NCBI GenBank assembly: GCA_963662765.2
Contig: CAXXUP010000002.1
Span: 1 to 64,000, forward strand
Length of the DNA: 64,000 bases
Reading direction: 5' to 3'
DNA from: DATMXT01 sp963662765
GTDB taxonomy: Bacteria; Bacillota; Clostridia; Oscillospirales; Feifaniaceae
In this document: piece by piece, positions 34,176 through 41,539 of the stretch
How positions within the stretch are numbered: position 1 is the first letter of the stretch
How the letters are laid out: every line of letters begins with the position of its first letter
The notes under the pieces: generated by a model
What the model saw: the letters and a program-made list of their open reading frames with translations, nothing else
Database searches by the model: none
Told to the model about the DNA's origin: nothing
Translations under genes and position numbers: made by a program

Positions 34176-34421
34176 TCACACGGATCTTCGCTCCACAAAC
34201 CAACGGTTTTCTTCAAGAAACAGATATGTCTCCGTCCGACCGATCCTAACGGTATAGCGCATTCCCACACCGCCGGCCTTCAAACTGGCGGCCCGGCATA
34301 CGCCCAGTACTTTGTCGACATCATACTCATGTCCATCCTCCCAGACTACAGAAAGCGGCTCAATGAGGCCGTCTGGGTAGTATTTGACCTTGACTTCTAC
34401 ATAAACCTTCGGGCATGCACC
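34176..34421 (-). CDS. Small conserved-looking protein downstream of the Y-family polymerase
   Basis: A protein of about 81 aa. GTG 34421 sits at the right distance from AGGAGG; GTG 34433 would overlap the site. The sequence is beta-rich (VYVEVKVKYYPDG, PLSVVWEDGHEYDVDKVL, MRYTVRIGRTETYLFLEENRWFVE). Similar short proteins accompany Y-family polymerases in Clostridia; the function is unknown. It lies 27 bases beyond the polymerase stop on the same strand. Confidence 0.7.
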   Translation of the reverse strand, partial: GACPKVYVEVKVKYYPDGLIEPLSVVWEDGHEYDVDKVLGVCRAASLKAGGVGMRYTVRIGRTETYLFLEENRWFVERRSV

Positions 34422-34448
34422 CACGGCAAACACCTCCTAATCCCAATA

Positions 34449-35687
34449 TTATAGAAACCCCACGGGATGAACCACATGGTCCTCGCGGGCGTTCAGTGAA
34501 CCGAGCCTGCAGTCCATCAGCGCTGTGCCGCGCTGGATGCTCGCGTAGCCGAAACGCCGGCGTACATCATCCACCGCCGCGTCCAACAAACGCTGACTAT
34601 TACGTATGGCATTGTTCGTAAATAGATCAAGTTGTTCACAGCAGCTTGCAGGCACAAGGCTCGACGCCCGTATACCAAGGCTCCGTATCGGCTTTTGCCA
34701 GCGATAGTTCGACCGAAATAGCTCAATGGCATGGCCCAGAATCTGGCTGGTGATATCTGTCGGACTCGCCAGCTTCTTCTGTCTCGTAAACCAGCTTAGC
34801 TCATTGTCCCGTACGGATATTTCAATTACATTCCCTTTGAACCCGTTCTCCCTCATCCTTGCGCCCACGCTCTCGGCCAATGTGAGAAAGACAATGTAGG
34901 CGTCTGTATCGCAGGTCAGATCCCTTGGCGTGGTGGTGCTGTTGCCGATGGATTTGATGATAGGCTCCTCATTCTCGCGGGAGACAGGCGAGTTATCTGC
35001 ACCATTGGCAAAGGCGTGGAGCATATAACCGATCTTGCCGAATTTTCTATTCAGGTAATCTGGGCTCATTGCTGCGAGCTGGCCTATCGTGTGTACACCG
35101 ACGCTGTGAAGCTTGCGCCCCGTCGCACGGCCCACAAAGAGCAGGTCATCCACCGGCAGGGGCCAGACAATATCCTGATAGCTATCCTTTCTGATGACTG
35201 TAACGGCATCCGGCTTTTTGTAGTCTGAGCCGAGCTTGGCAAATATCTTGTTCCATGACACGCCGATGGAGACCGTGACTACCAGCTCAAATTTGACTCG
35301 CTGCCGTATCTCCTCGGCAATGCTCTCACCGGTACCCAGCGTGCCACTATGTGTGACGTCAAGCCAGCTTTCATCGATGCCGAACCGCTCGATTTGGTCA
35401 GTGTAATCGTCATATATTTTATTGATCAATCTGGAGAACCGCAGATACAAATCCATCCGAGGTGGTAGTATATTTATCTTCGGGCAGAGCTGCCGCGCCT
35501 GCCACAGCGCCATGCCAGTCTTGACGCCGGCCTTCTTCGCCAACTCGTCTTTTGCAAGTATGATGCCGTGCCGCGCCTCCACATCTCCGCCCACGGCCAG
35601 AGGCACCCCTCGTAGCTCCGGGTGATACAGCAGCTCGATATTCGCATAGCAGGAGTTTATGTCCGAATGCAGGATTGTCCGCTCCAT
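34449..35687 (-). CDS. Y-family DNA polymerase (DinB/UmuC-like)
   Basis: A protein of about 412 aa. ATG 35687 (MERTILHSDINSCYA) follows GGAGAGGAG. The palm motifs are clear: LHSDINSCYA with the first metal Asp, then RFGIDESWLDV with the catalytic Asp-Glu pair. The finger (YHPELRGVPLAVGG), thumb and little-finger domains are of full length. It copies across damaged DNA. It is transcribed divergently from the S24 repressor, and a dyad operator lies exactly inside its promoter spacer, so it is probably damage-inducible. Confidence 0.92.
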   Translation of the reverse strand: MERTILHSDINSCYANIELLYHPELRGVPLAVGGDVEARHGIILAKDELAKKAGVKTGMALWQARQLCPKINILPPRMDLYLRFSRLINKIYDDYTDQIERFGIDESWLDVTHSGTLGTGESIAEEIRQRVKFELVVTVSIGVSWNKIFAKLGSDYKKPDAVTVIRKDSYQDIVWPLPVDDLLFVGRATGRKLHSVGVHTIGQLAAMSPDYLNRKFGKIGYMLHAFANGADNSPVSRENEEPIIKSIGNSTTTPRDLTCDTDAYIVFLTLAESVGARMRENGFKGNVIEISVRDNELSWFTRQKKLASPTDITSQILGHAIELFRSNYRWQKPIRSLGIRASSLVPASCCEQLDLFTNNAIRNSQRLLDAAVDDVRRRFGYASIQRGTALMDCRLGSLNAREDHVVHPVGFL

Positions 35688-35718
35688 GTGCCATATCTCC
35701 TCTCCGTCGATTATCACT

Positions 35719-35747
35719 ATTATAAATCTCCATAGTGTCGATGTAAA
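35719..35747 (-). promoter_or_regulatory. Promoter of the Y-family polymerase operon
   Basis: Read leftward: TTTACA (35747-35742), a 17 base spacer and TATAAT (35724-35719). The spacer is occupied completely by operator 1 (35726-35742). Confidence 0.75.
35726..35742. promoter_or_regulatory. Operator 1, damage-response dyad
   Basis: ATCTCCATAGTGTCGAT is an imperfect dyad (half-site ATCGACA in reverse). It fills the spacer of the polymerase promoter and resembles operator 2 at 13 of 17 positions. A bound repressor here would exclude RNA polymerase. Confidence 0.6.
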
Positions 35748-35756
35748 GCTTAAATA

Positions 35757-35773
35757 ATCGCCACCATGTCGAT
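35757..35773. promoter_or_regulatory. Operator 2, damage-response dyad
   Basis: ATCGCCACCATGTCGAT shows symmetric arms (ATCGnCA / TGnCGAT) around a 3 base centre. Its centre is 31 bases from that of operator 1, about three helical turns, so both sites face the same side. It lies upstream of the -35 elements of both divergent promoters. Confidence 0.6.
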
Positions 35774-35789
35774 TTTATAGAAAAAATTC

Positions 35790-35818
35790 TTGCACTGCGG
35801 TGATTTCTAATATATAAT
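35790..35818 (+). promoter_or_regulatory. Promoter of the S24 repressor-SRAP operon
   Basis: TTGCAC (35790-35795), a 17 base spacer, and a perfect TATAAT (35813-35818), 22 bases before ATG 35841. Confidence 0.8.
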
Positions 35819-35840
35819 AAGCAATAGGGAGTTGATAGGC

Positions 35841-36530
35841 ATGAGCAAAACGATTGGGCAGGTTCTCGCGGCGAGCCGTGAGGAGAAAAAACTTTCGCAG
35901 CATGACGTGGCGCGAGAGCTTAGGGCTGCAGGCTTTGACGTAACAAATCAGGCGGTTTCACGGTGGGAGCTGGATCAGCGGCGTCCGAACGCGGAGCTGC
36001 TTATCGCGCTGTGCCGAATACTGGGTATATATCATCTAACCGCCTTTTTTGAGGATGACTCCGATTATGGCAGACTGAGTCCCGCCGGGCAGAGAAAGGT
36101 GGATGAATACGCCCATGTTTTGGCCGTGAGCGGTCTATATGAGCGGGAGAACAAGGTCTTCCCTCTGCGCAAGCTACCCGTCTATAACATAGCCGCCTCC
36201 GCCGGAACGGGCCAGTTTTTGGACAGCTCCGATTACGATCTAATGGAGGTCGGAGATGACGTGCCTTTGAGCGCGAACTTCGGCATTTACATCTCAGGCA
36301 ATAGTATGGAGCCGCGCTACGCGGACGGCCAGCTCGTCTGGGTGCAGCAGCAGCTTACGCTGGAGGACGGCGAGATTGGTATCGTCCTGTATGACGGCTG
36401 TTCATACTGCAAGAAGCTGTCAACGGATGTGGACGGCATCCGGCTCATTTCGCTCAATCCAAAGTATGAGCCGATTGATATAAACACAGACTATTCCGAG
36501 CTGAGAGTGTTTGGAAAGGTTGTGAGCTGA
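35841..36530 (+). CDS. XRE-S24 (LexA/cI-like) self-cleaving repressor
   Basis: A protein of about 229 aa. ATG 35841 is preferred over an upstream TTG at 35832; AGGGAG precedes it. Residues 5-60 are an XRE helix-turn-helix (LSQHDVARELRAAG, NQAVSRWELDQRRP). The C-terminal S24 peptidase has the cleavage Ala-Gly (IAASAGTGQF), the nucleophile Ser in ISGNSMEPRYADGQ and the Lys in SYCKKLS. Such repressors cleave themselves when RecA filaments form. It probably represses both its own operon and the divergent polymerase through the two dyads. Confidence 0.9.
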   Translation: MSKTIGQVLAASREEKKLSQHDVARELRAAGFDVTNQAVSRWELDQRRPNAELLIALCRILGIYHLTAFFEDDSDYGRLSPAGQRKVDEYAHVLAVSGLYERENKVFPLRKLPVYNIAASAGTGQFLDSSDYDLMEVGDDVPLSANFGIYISGNSMEPRYADGQLVWVQQQLTLEDGEIGIVLYDGCSYCKKLSTDVDGIRLISLNPKYEPIDINTDYSELRVFGKVVS

Positions 36531-36531
36531 T

Positions 36532-37116
36532 ATGTGCGGTAGATTTTATGTGGAGCCGGAGACCGAAGACGGAGAGCTTCGCGCCATCATAGACGAAGTA
36601 AATCGCAAAACGCAGGGTGGAGTAGCCGTAGGCGAGGTCTTCCCGAGCAGCACCATAGCGACCATCGCCAACGGGCGGGATGGTGCCCCACATCCCTTCC
36701 CAATGAAGTGGGGCTATGATTCCGGCAGCGGCAGTCTTGTTATCAACGCCCGGAGCGAGACGGCTGCCGAAAAGCCCATGTTCCGGCAGAGCATGGACCT
36801 GCGCCGCTGCCTGATTCCGGCTACACATTACTTTGAATGGCAAAAGCTTGATAAAGGCAAAAAAAAATACGCCATCTATCCGGAAAGCGCTAGGGTGCTG
36901 TATTTGGCGGGGCTGTACCGGTTGGATAAAAACGACCCGTTTGCTAGCTGTGTGATACTGACCCGCCCCGCATCTGAGAGCGTGGCAGCCATCCACAACC
37001 GAATGCCGGTGATATTACCTAAGGAAATGCTTGAGGTGTGGTTATCTCCAAATGGGAACGCCACGGCGGTTATAGAAAACGCACTGGACGCGATGCGGGT
37101 AGAGCCTTCCGCATAA
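36532..37116 (+). CDS. SRAP/HMCES-family protein (YedK-like)
   Basis: A 194 aa protein. It begins MCGRFYVEP; Cys2 becomes the N-terminal catalytic residue that forms a thiazolidine bond with abasic sites. The family motifs NARSETAAEKPMF, CLIPATHYFEW and HNRMPVILP are all present. It shields abasic sites in single-stranded DNA and fits the damage-response context. The start lies one base after the repressor stop, so the two are cotranscribed. Confidence 0.93.
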   Translation: MCGRFYVEPETEDGELRAIIDEVNRKTQGGVAVGEVFPSSTIATIANGRDGAPHPFPMKWGYDSGSGSLVINARSETAAEKPMFRQSMDLRRCLIPATHYFEWQKLDKGKKKYAIYPESARVLYLAGLYRLDKNDPFASCVILTRPASESVAAIHNRMPVILPKEMLEVWLSPNGNATAVIENALDAMRVEPSA

Positions 37117-37180
37117 GATTTCCTGTCTTTTTATTCTGTAAAGGGTAAATTAAAGGGTAATAGCCATTATTGAGCAAAGG

Positions 37181-37215
37181 AAAAGCCTTGCAACTCTTAG
37201 AGCTGCAAGGCTTTT
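37181..37215. terminator. Bidirectional terminator between the SRAP gene and tRNA-Ser
   Basis: AAAAGCCTTGCA (37181-37192) pairs perfectly with TGCAAGGCTTTT (37204-37215). It serves the rightward SRAP operon and the leftward tRNA. Confidence 0.75.
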
Positions 37216-37219
37216 AACA

Positions 37220-37310
37220 TGGCGGAGAGAGAGGGATTCGAACCCTCGTAGGGGATTAACCCTAACACGATTTCCAATCGTGCGCCTTAGACCAGCTCAG
37301 CCATCTCTCC
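37220..37310 (-). tRNA. tRNA-Ser (anticodon GGA), CCA encoded
   Basis: A 91 base gene on the minus strand. The acceptor arms GGAGAGA (5', ending at 37310) and TCTCTCC pair, with discriminator G and an encoded CCA (37222-37220). The anticodon stem CACGA/TCGTG encloses loop TTGGAAA, giving GGA. A long variable arm typical of serine tRNAs precedes the GGTTCGAATCC T arm. Its 3' end faces the accessory region to the left, the usual orientation for an integration target; no duplicate of the 3' end was found. Confidence 0.96.
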
Positions 37311-37400
37311 ATAACCGTTCGCCTTGGTCTTCGACGAACGGCAAGACCTATCTTAGCAAAAAAGCCACCCTGTGTCAAGTGGTTTCACGGATTTGTCCAA

Positions 37401-38243
37401 TCAGCCATACATCCGGTCAAATGCGGAGTAACCCATGGTCATGGCGACGATGAGCAACTGGTACGCTGCCCTCGGGTCGGCGGAAGAGAGGGTGACCGTC
37501 CGGTCGTCAACCCGCTTGATCTGGGGGACGAGGCAGGCGCATTCGGCTTCGGCGGAGGAGTGGAACCGCAGCTTATAGGTAGTTTTGGCCGGAACGGACG
37601 GTTTTTTGCCGGTGCCGAGATTCTTAACGGCGTTGCAAGCGGCCTCGCGAATGACTTTCTCGGCTTGCTCGGGCGGCAGCAGGGCAGCGCACCAGCGTGT
37701 GATATCCTCTTTGACGACGGCGAACTCGATCTCGGGGTCGACAGTGGCCTTGGCCTCACGCTGCGCCGAGGCATCGCCGCTGATCATGATGACCGGCACG
37801 CCCCAACCGGCTGCGGCTGAAGCGTTCATGGCCATCTCGCCGATTTCGACGCCGTTTAAGAAAAGGGCAGAAATCTGGACGCCGTACATGGTATGGGCCA
37901 TGATGCCGGTCGAGCCGGCCTTAGCATGGGCACCGACCATGATCATGCCGTCAAAGCTGTCGTCGAGACCGGCCACCATGCACATGGGCTTGATGCGGCC
38001 GGAAATGAGCTTCACGCGAGGGTCGATCTCCTCAAAAAGGATGTTGGTCATGGAGTCGTGGGCGTCGTTGACTAAGACTTCAGTGGCGCCTCCGTCAAAG
38101 GCGCCGGCGACAGCGGCGTTGACGTCTTTGGTCATCTGGCGGCGAAACCGCTGGTATTCGGCGGCGTTATTGTCGACGTCGGCGGTTTTGACGGTGCCGG
38201 AGATGCCCTCCATGTCGACCATGATATAGATTTTCTTTTTCAT
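37401..38243 (-). CDS. dppA: D-aminopeptidase DppA-like (peptidase M55)
   Basis: A protein of about 280 aa. ATG 38243 (MKKKIYIMVDMEGISG) follows AAAGGAG. M55 metal ligands are visible: the Asp-x-Glu of VDMEG, VNDAHDSM, and GAHAKAG with MAHTMYG. The enzymes form decamers and release N-terminal D-amino acids from peptides such as cell-wall fragments. It lies next to catabolic hydrolases and 9.5 kb from a peptide ABC transporter, so a role in peptide salvage is reasonable. Confidence 0.93.
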   Translation of the reverse strand: MKKKIYIMVDMEGISGTVKTADVDNNAAEYQRFRRQMTKDVNAAVAGAFDGGATEVLVNDAHDSMTNILFEEIDPRVKLISGRIKPMCMVAGLDDSFDGMIMVGAHAKAGSTGIMAHTMYGVQISALFLNGVEIGEMAMNASAAAGWGVPVIMISGDASAQREAKATVDPEIEFAVVKEDITRWCAALLPPEQAEKVIREAACNAVKNLGTGKKPSVPAKTTYKLRFHSSAEAECACLVPQIKRVDDRTVTLSSADPRAAYQLLIVAMTMGYSAFDRMYG

Positions 38244-38292
38244 CTTGACCGCTCCTTTGATTTGGGTTAAGCTACAACCAAGAGGTGAATGT

Positions 38293-38700
38293 ATGGAAAA
38301 GCTGTTTAAAACCAATTTTCTACGGTATGCCATTGTAGGGGCAAGTGGGTTTGCCGTCGATTACGCCGTTTTTTTGACAGTGCTGTCCATGATGAAAAAC
38401 GCCGGCGTGCAGCTTTTTGCGGAAGGTGCCGCAAACGGTACCGGAATGTTGGCCGGGGCAGTCTGGTGCTATCTGCTCAACCGCACCTGGAGCTTCAAAT
38501 CAAAGGGAAAGATCACCGCTGAGGCTGCGCGGTATGCCGCACTTTTTTGCTTCAACACCATCGTAAGTTCCGTTGCGCTGAAGTGGATTTGCTCGGAGTG
38601 GAACTTAAAGCCATGGATTGTTAAAATCCCGCTCATGGGTGTCGTTTTCATCTGGAATTATTTTGTGGCCCGCTTTTGGGTCTTCCGCAAAGCAACTTGA
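38293..38700 (+). CDS. GtrA-family membrane protein
   Basis: A 135 aa protein. ATG 38293 follows AGAGGTG. Four hydrophobic segments and the family signatures FLRYAIVGASGFAVDY and CYLLNRTWSFKSKG are present, ending WNYFVARFWVFRK. GtrA proteins move lipid-linked sugars across the membrane or assist glycosyltransferases. It is alone on the plus strand between leftward genes, with a terminator after it. Confidence 0.9.
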   Translation: MEKLFKTNFLRYAIVGASGFAVDYAVFLTVLSMMKNAGVQLFAEGAANGTGMLAGAVWCYLLNRTWSFKSKGKITAEAARYAALFCFNTIVSSVALKWICSEWNLKPWIVKIPLMGVVFIWNYFVARFWVFRKAT

Positions 38701-38717
38701 TTTATTTTCTTTTATTG

Positions 38718-38745
38718 AAGCGCGGGGGGATCTCCCCCCGCGCTT
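38718..38745. terminator. Bidirectional terminator between gtrA-like gene and FAH-family gene
   Basis: AAGCGCGGGGGGA and TCCCCCCGCGCTT form a near-perfect GC-rich hairpin between converging genes, with A/T-rich sequence on both sides. Confidence 0.85.
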
Positions 38746-38772
38746 TATGATGCTTTTGTGCGATTAAATAGG

Positions 38773-39612
38773 TTATGCCAGCGTGTTGGTCAGCTCGCCG
38801 ATGCCCTCAATGGCGACGGTCAGCACCTCGCCGGGCTTCAGCCAATCCTTTTGCCCCTCCGGCTTTCCGCCGATGACGCCCTTTGGCGTGCCGGTGAAAA
38901 TGATATCACCCGGCTTTAAAGTGACAAATAGGGAGCAGTAGCTTACGATGGTCGACACATCGAAGACGAGATCGCTTGTGCTCGAATCCTGGCAAACGAC
39001 GCCGTTACGGATGAGCTTAATGGGCAGGTTGTCACCGTCGAGCGTATCGGCCGTCGCAATGACAGGGCCTACCGGGCCGAACTTGTCGATGGTTTTGCCG
39101 GTCAGCCACTGGCCGGTACGCATCTGCAGGGTTCGAGCCGAGAGATCGTTGCCGCAGGTGTAGCCGAAGACATGGTCCAAAGCATCCTCCTTGGCGATGT
39201 CGCGGCCTTTTTTGCCGATGACAATAACCAGTTCCGCCTCGTAGTCGTATTTTTCGTCAACGGCCGGGAGCTCGACGGTCTCGCCGTGAGCGGCCAAGGC
39301 TGTGTTGAATTTGCTGAAGAGGCAGGGCCACTTGGGCACCTCAGAATAGGACTCCTTAACATGCTCAAGATAGTTGAGGCCGACGCAGATGATTTTTTCG
39401 GGCGCCGTCACGACCGGAGCGTAGGTGATACAGCCGGGGCAGACAGTCGGCAAAGCAGAGAGGTTGAGCGCGTTCAGGGCGGGAATACCAAGTTCAATGG
39501 CCTCCTGCATGGTCTGCGGGAAGCCTGCGGCCCCCGTCATAACGGCAACGCCGTTCTCTGCCATGGCGCCGAGGTTCACTTTGCCGTCCGAAACAAAATT
39601 GAGCAGTTTCAT
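38773..39612 (-). CDS. Fumarylacetoacetate hydrolase (FAH) family protein
   Basis: A 279 aa protein from ATG 39612. The FAH metal site is clear: VGLNYLEHVKES, the Glu-x-Glu of YDYEAELVIVIG, and CGNDLSARTLQ, with FTGTPKGV near the end. The family cleaves or hydrates beta-diketo acids and their relatives. It is the last gene of a long leftward series that includes an HpcH/HpaI aldolase, another enzyme of sugar-acid or aromatic-acid breakdown. The substrate cannot be read from sequence. Confidence 0.9.
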   Translation of the reverse strand: MKLLNFVSDGKVNLGAMAENGVAVMTGAAGFPQTMQEAIELGIPALNALNLSALPTVCPGCITYAPVVTAPEKIICVGLNYLEHVKESYSEVPKWPCLFSKFNTALAAHGETVELPAVDEKYDYEAELVIVIGKKGRDIAKEDALDHVFGYTCGNDLSARTLQMRTGQWLTGKTIDKFGPVGPVIATADTLDGDNLPIKLIRNGVVCQDSSTSDLVFDVSTIVSYCSLFVTLKPGDIIFTGTPKGVIGGKPEGQKDWLKPGEVLTVAIEGIGELTNTLA

Positions 39613-39626
39613 ATTTTTTTATCCTC

Positions 39627-40133
39627 CTACCAGTTTTCGTGGTGAACACGGGACTCTTCGTAGCGGTCGCGGGGCGCCGGGTGCTCGGCGGGATGGCCGA
39701 TGCAGATCATGGCGAAGGGGATGACGCCGTTCGGCGCAGCGAGGGCACGGGCGGTCTTTGCAATCATCTCCTCGCCCGGGTAAATACCGCACCAGACAGC
39801 GCCAAGCCCCTCAGAGGTGACCTGAAGCAAAATAGACTGGCAGACGGCACCGCAGTCCTGCGGGAAAAATCCGGGGCAGATGGCCTGCCTTTCTGGAACG
39901 GCGCAGACGAAGATCAGAAGATCGGCATCTGCTGCCATGCCGGTGTAACGTCCAAGGCCGGCGAGTTCTTTTTTCTTTGCAGCGTCACGTACGACGACAA
40001 ATTCCCAAGGCCTACAGTCGCAGGCCGACGGGGTGGACATGGCGGCCCGAAGAATCCGGTCGAGCGCTTCGTCTGTCACAGGCTCGCCCGTATATTTGCG
40101 GATGCTGCGGCGTGCAAGGATGGTTTCAAGCAT
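39627..40133 (-). CDS. Nitroreductase-family flavoprotein
   Basis: A 168 aa protein. The N-terminal RRSIRKYTGEPVTDEALDRILRAAMSTPSACDCRPWEFVVV is the FMN-binding signature of the nitroreductase fold, and GLGAVWCGIYP and AMICIGHPAEHPAP complete it. The short length fits clostridial members. It works as a dimer with NAD(P)H. The gene lies between an FAH-family and an M20 gene on the same strand; the real substrate is unknown. Confidence 0.9.
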   Translation of the reverse strand: MLETILARRSIRKYTGEPVTDEALDRILRAAMSTPSACDCRPWEFVVVRDAAKKKELAGLGRYTGMAADADLLIFVCAVPERQAICPGFFPQDCGAVCQSILLQVTSEGLGAVWCGIYPGEEMIAKTARALAAPNGVIPFAMICIGHPAEHPAPRDRYEESRVHHENW

Positions 40134-40186
40134 GGATTATCCTCCTGTTTGTCCGAACGGCGATGGGTAAAATTACCGGCTCACCG

Positions 40187-41440
40187 TCAAATGGCGTTTG
40201 TCAGCTCATCGGGGCAGCGGGTTTCGGGTGTGTGGCGAATGGGTGTGTCGTTTTCCAAAAAGTCGAGAATGTACTGCAGGGTGCAGCAGGCGCCCAGAGG
40301 CAACGCCGCCTCGTCAACGTCGAAATTCGTATTGTGGTGGGGTGCGCCGGAGCCGAACTCCTCATTTTGAATGCCGACAAAGGCATAGATGCCGGGCCAG
40401 TACTTGAGGTACATGCCAAATCCTTCGGAGGCCATCCAGGGCTCGTGGAACCCGATGTACTCCGGTCCCAATGCCTTGGTTATCGCTTTTTCGGCGATGG
40501 CCGAGCAGTCGGGGTTGTTAATGACGGCCATGTCATAGGCGTTGATGATCAGCTCATATTTGACGCCGTGCTTCTCGCAGCAGTTTGCGAGAATCTTTTT
40601 GAAGCCGGTGACGACCGCCTCGCCGGACTTCGAGAAGTCGGCAAGTCTGAAAGAGCCGGAAAAAGTCAAATTATCAGGAATGATGTTGCCGACTGTGCCG
40701 TAGCTGATGGTGCCGACGACAAAAGTGACAGGGGAAAAGGGATTGATTTTAACGGCCAGCAATTCTTTGCAGGAGCTGTAAATGTCGTTAAAAGCGTCGA
40801 GCGGATTGATGCACAGGTCTGGCCGGGAGCCGTGGCCGCCGCGGCCTGTCAGCTTCACGGTGTAGCCGACAGGAGCCGACATGCGGGAACCGGGCTCAAC
40901 GGAAATCTTGCCGGTGGGCAGTTCGGCAAAGAGGTGGTTGCCGTAGCAACCGTCGACGGGACTTAGCTGGCGCAGCCTGTCGAGCAGCCGGTTTGCTCCC
41001 CAGCCGTTCTCCTCGCCGCGCTCAATCGCGAAGATGACGCGGCCCGCCCACTTGTCCTTATTTTCGGCAAGTACTTTTGCGACGGTGAGGGCTATGGCGA
41101 TATGGCCATCATGTCCGCAGGCGTGCATGGTGGCGGGATTCTCCGATTTGCAGACACGCGGACGCTTTAAGTTGCAGTCGCTCTCGGGCATGGGCAGCGC
41201 GTCGCAGTCGGCCCGGTAAATGATGCTCTTGCCAGGGTGCCCCCCCTCCAGAATGGCGACGAGGCCGCCATGTTCCACATCCTCGGCGGTAATGCCGAGC
41301 TTGGCAAACTCACCTTTGATGTATTCGATGGTTTTGAATTCGAGACCGGCTGTCTCGGCAGTGACATGCAGGTGCCTGCGGACCTCCACGGTATAGCCCT
41401 CAAGCGCCATGACTTTTTCGCGGGTTTTAATGTCGCTCAT
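40187..41440 (-). CDS. M20-family amidohydrolase, copy A
   Basis: A 417 aa protein from ATG 41440. The M20D-type metal motif MHACGHDGH is near residue 106, with the catalytic Glu in AIERGEENG, the dimerisation-domain GRGGHGSRPDLCINP, and the C-terminal GAPHHNTNFDVDE carrying a His ligand. Enzymes of this type hydrolyse N-acyl amino acids, aminobenzoyl-glutamate or similar amides. It is a tandem paralogue of copy B, roughly four in five residues identical by eye. Copy A reads SEGF where copy B and the family generally have SEDF, so its activity may differ. Confidence 0.92.
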   Translation of the reverse strand: MSDIKTREKVMALEGYTVEVRRHLHVTAETAGLEFKTIEYIKGEFAKLGITAEDVEHGGLVAILEGGHPGKSIIYRADCDALPMPESDCNLKRPRVCKSENPATMHACGHDGHIAIALTVAKVLAENKDKWAGRVIFAIERGEENGWGANRLLDRLRQLSPVDGCYGNHLFAELPTGKISVEPGSRMSAPVGYTVKLTGRGGHGSRPDLCINPLDAFNDIYSSCKELLAVKINPFSPVTFVVGTISYGTVGNIIPDNLTFSGSFRLADFSKSGEAVVTGFKKILANCCEKHGVKYELIINAYDMAVINNPDCSAIAEKAITKALGPEYIGFHEPWMASEGFGMYLKYWPGIYAFVGIQNEEFGSGAPHHNTNFDVDEAALPLGACCTLQYILDFLENDTPIRHTPETRCPDELTNAI

Positions 41441-41539
41441 TACTTACACCTCCTCATATTATTCGTCCAATTTGGAATAGAGTCTGCGATTTTCAGTTGA
41501 TTCAAAGCGCGAAGAGACAGAGCAATGCCCAGACCTTCG

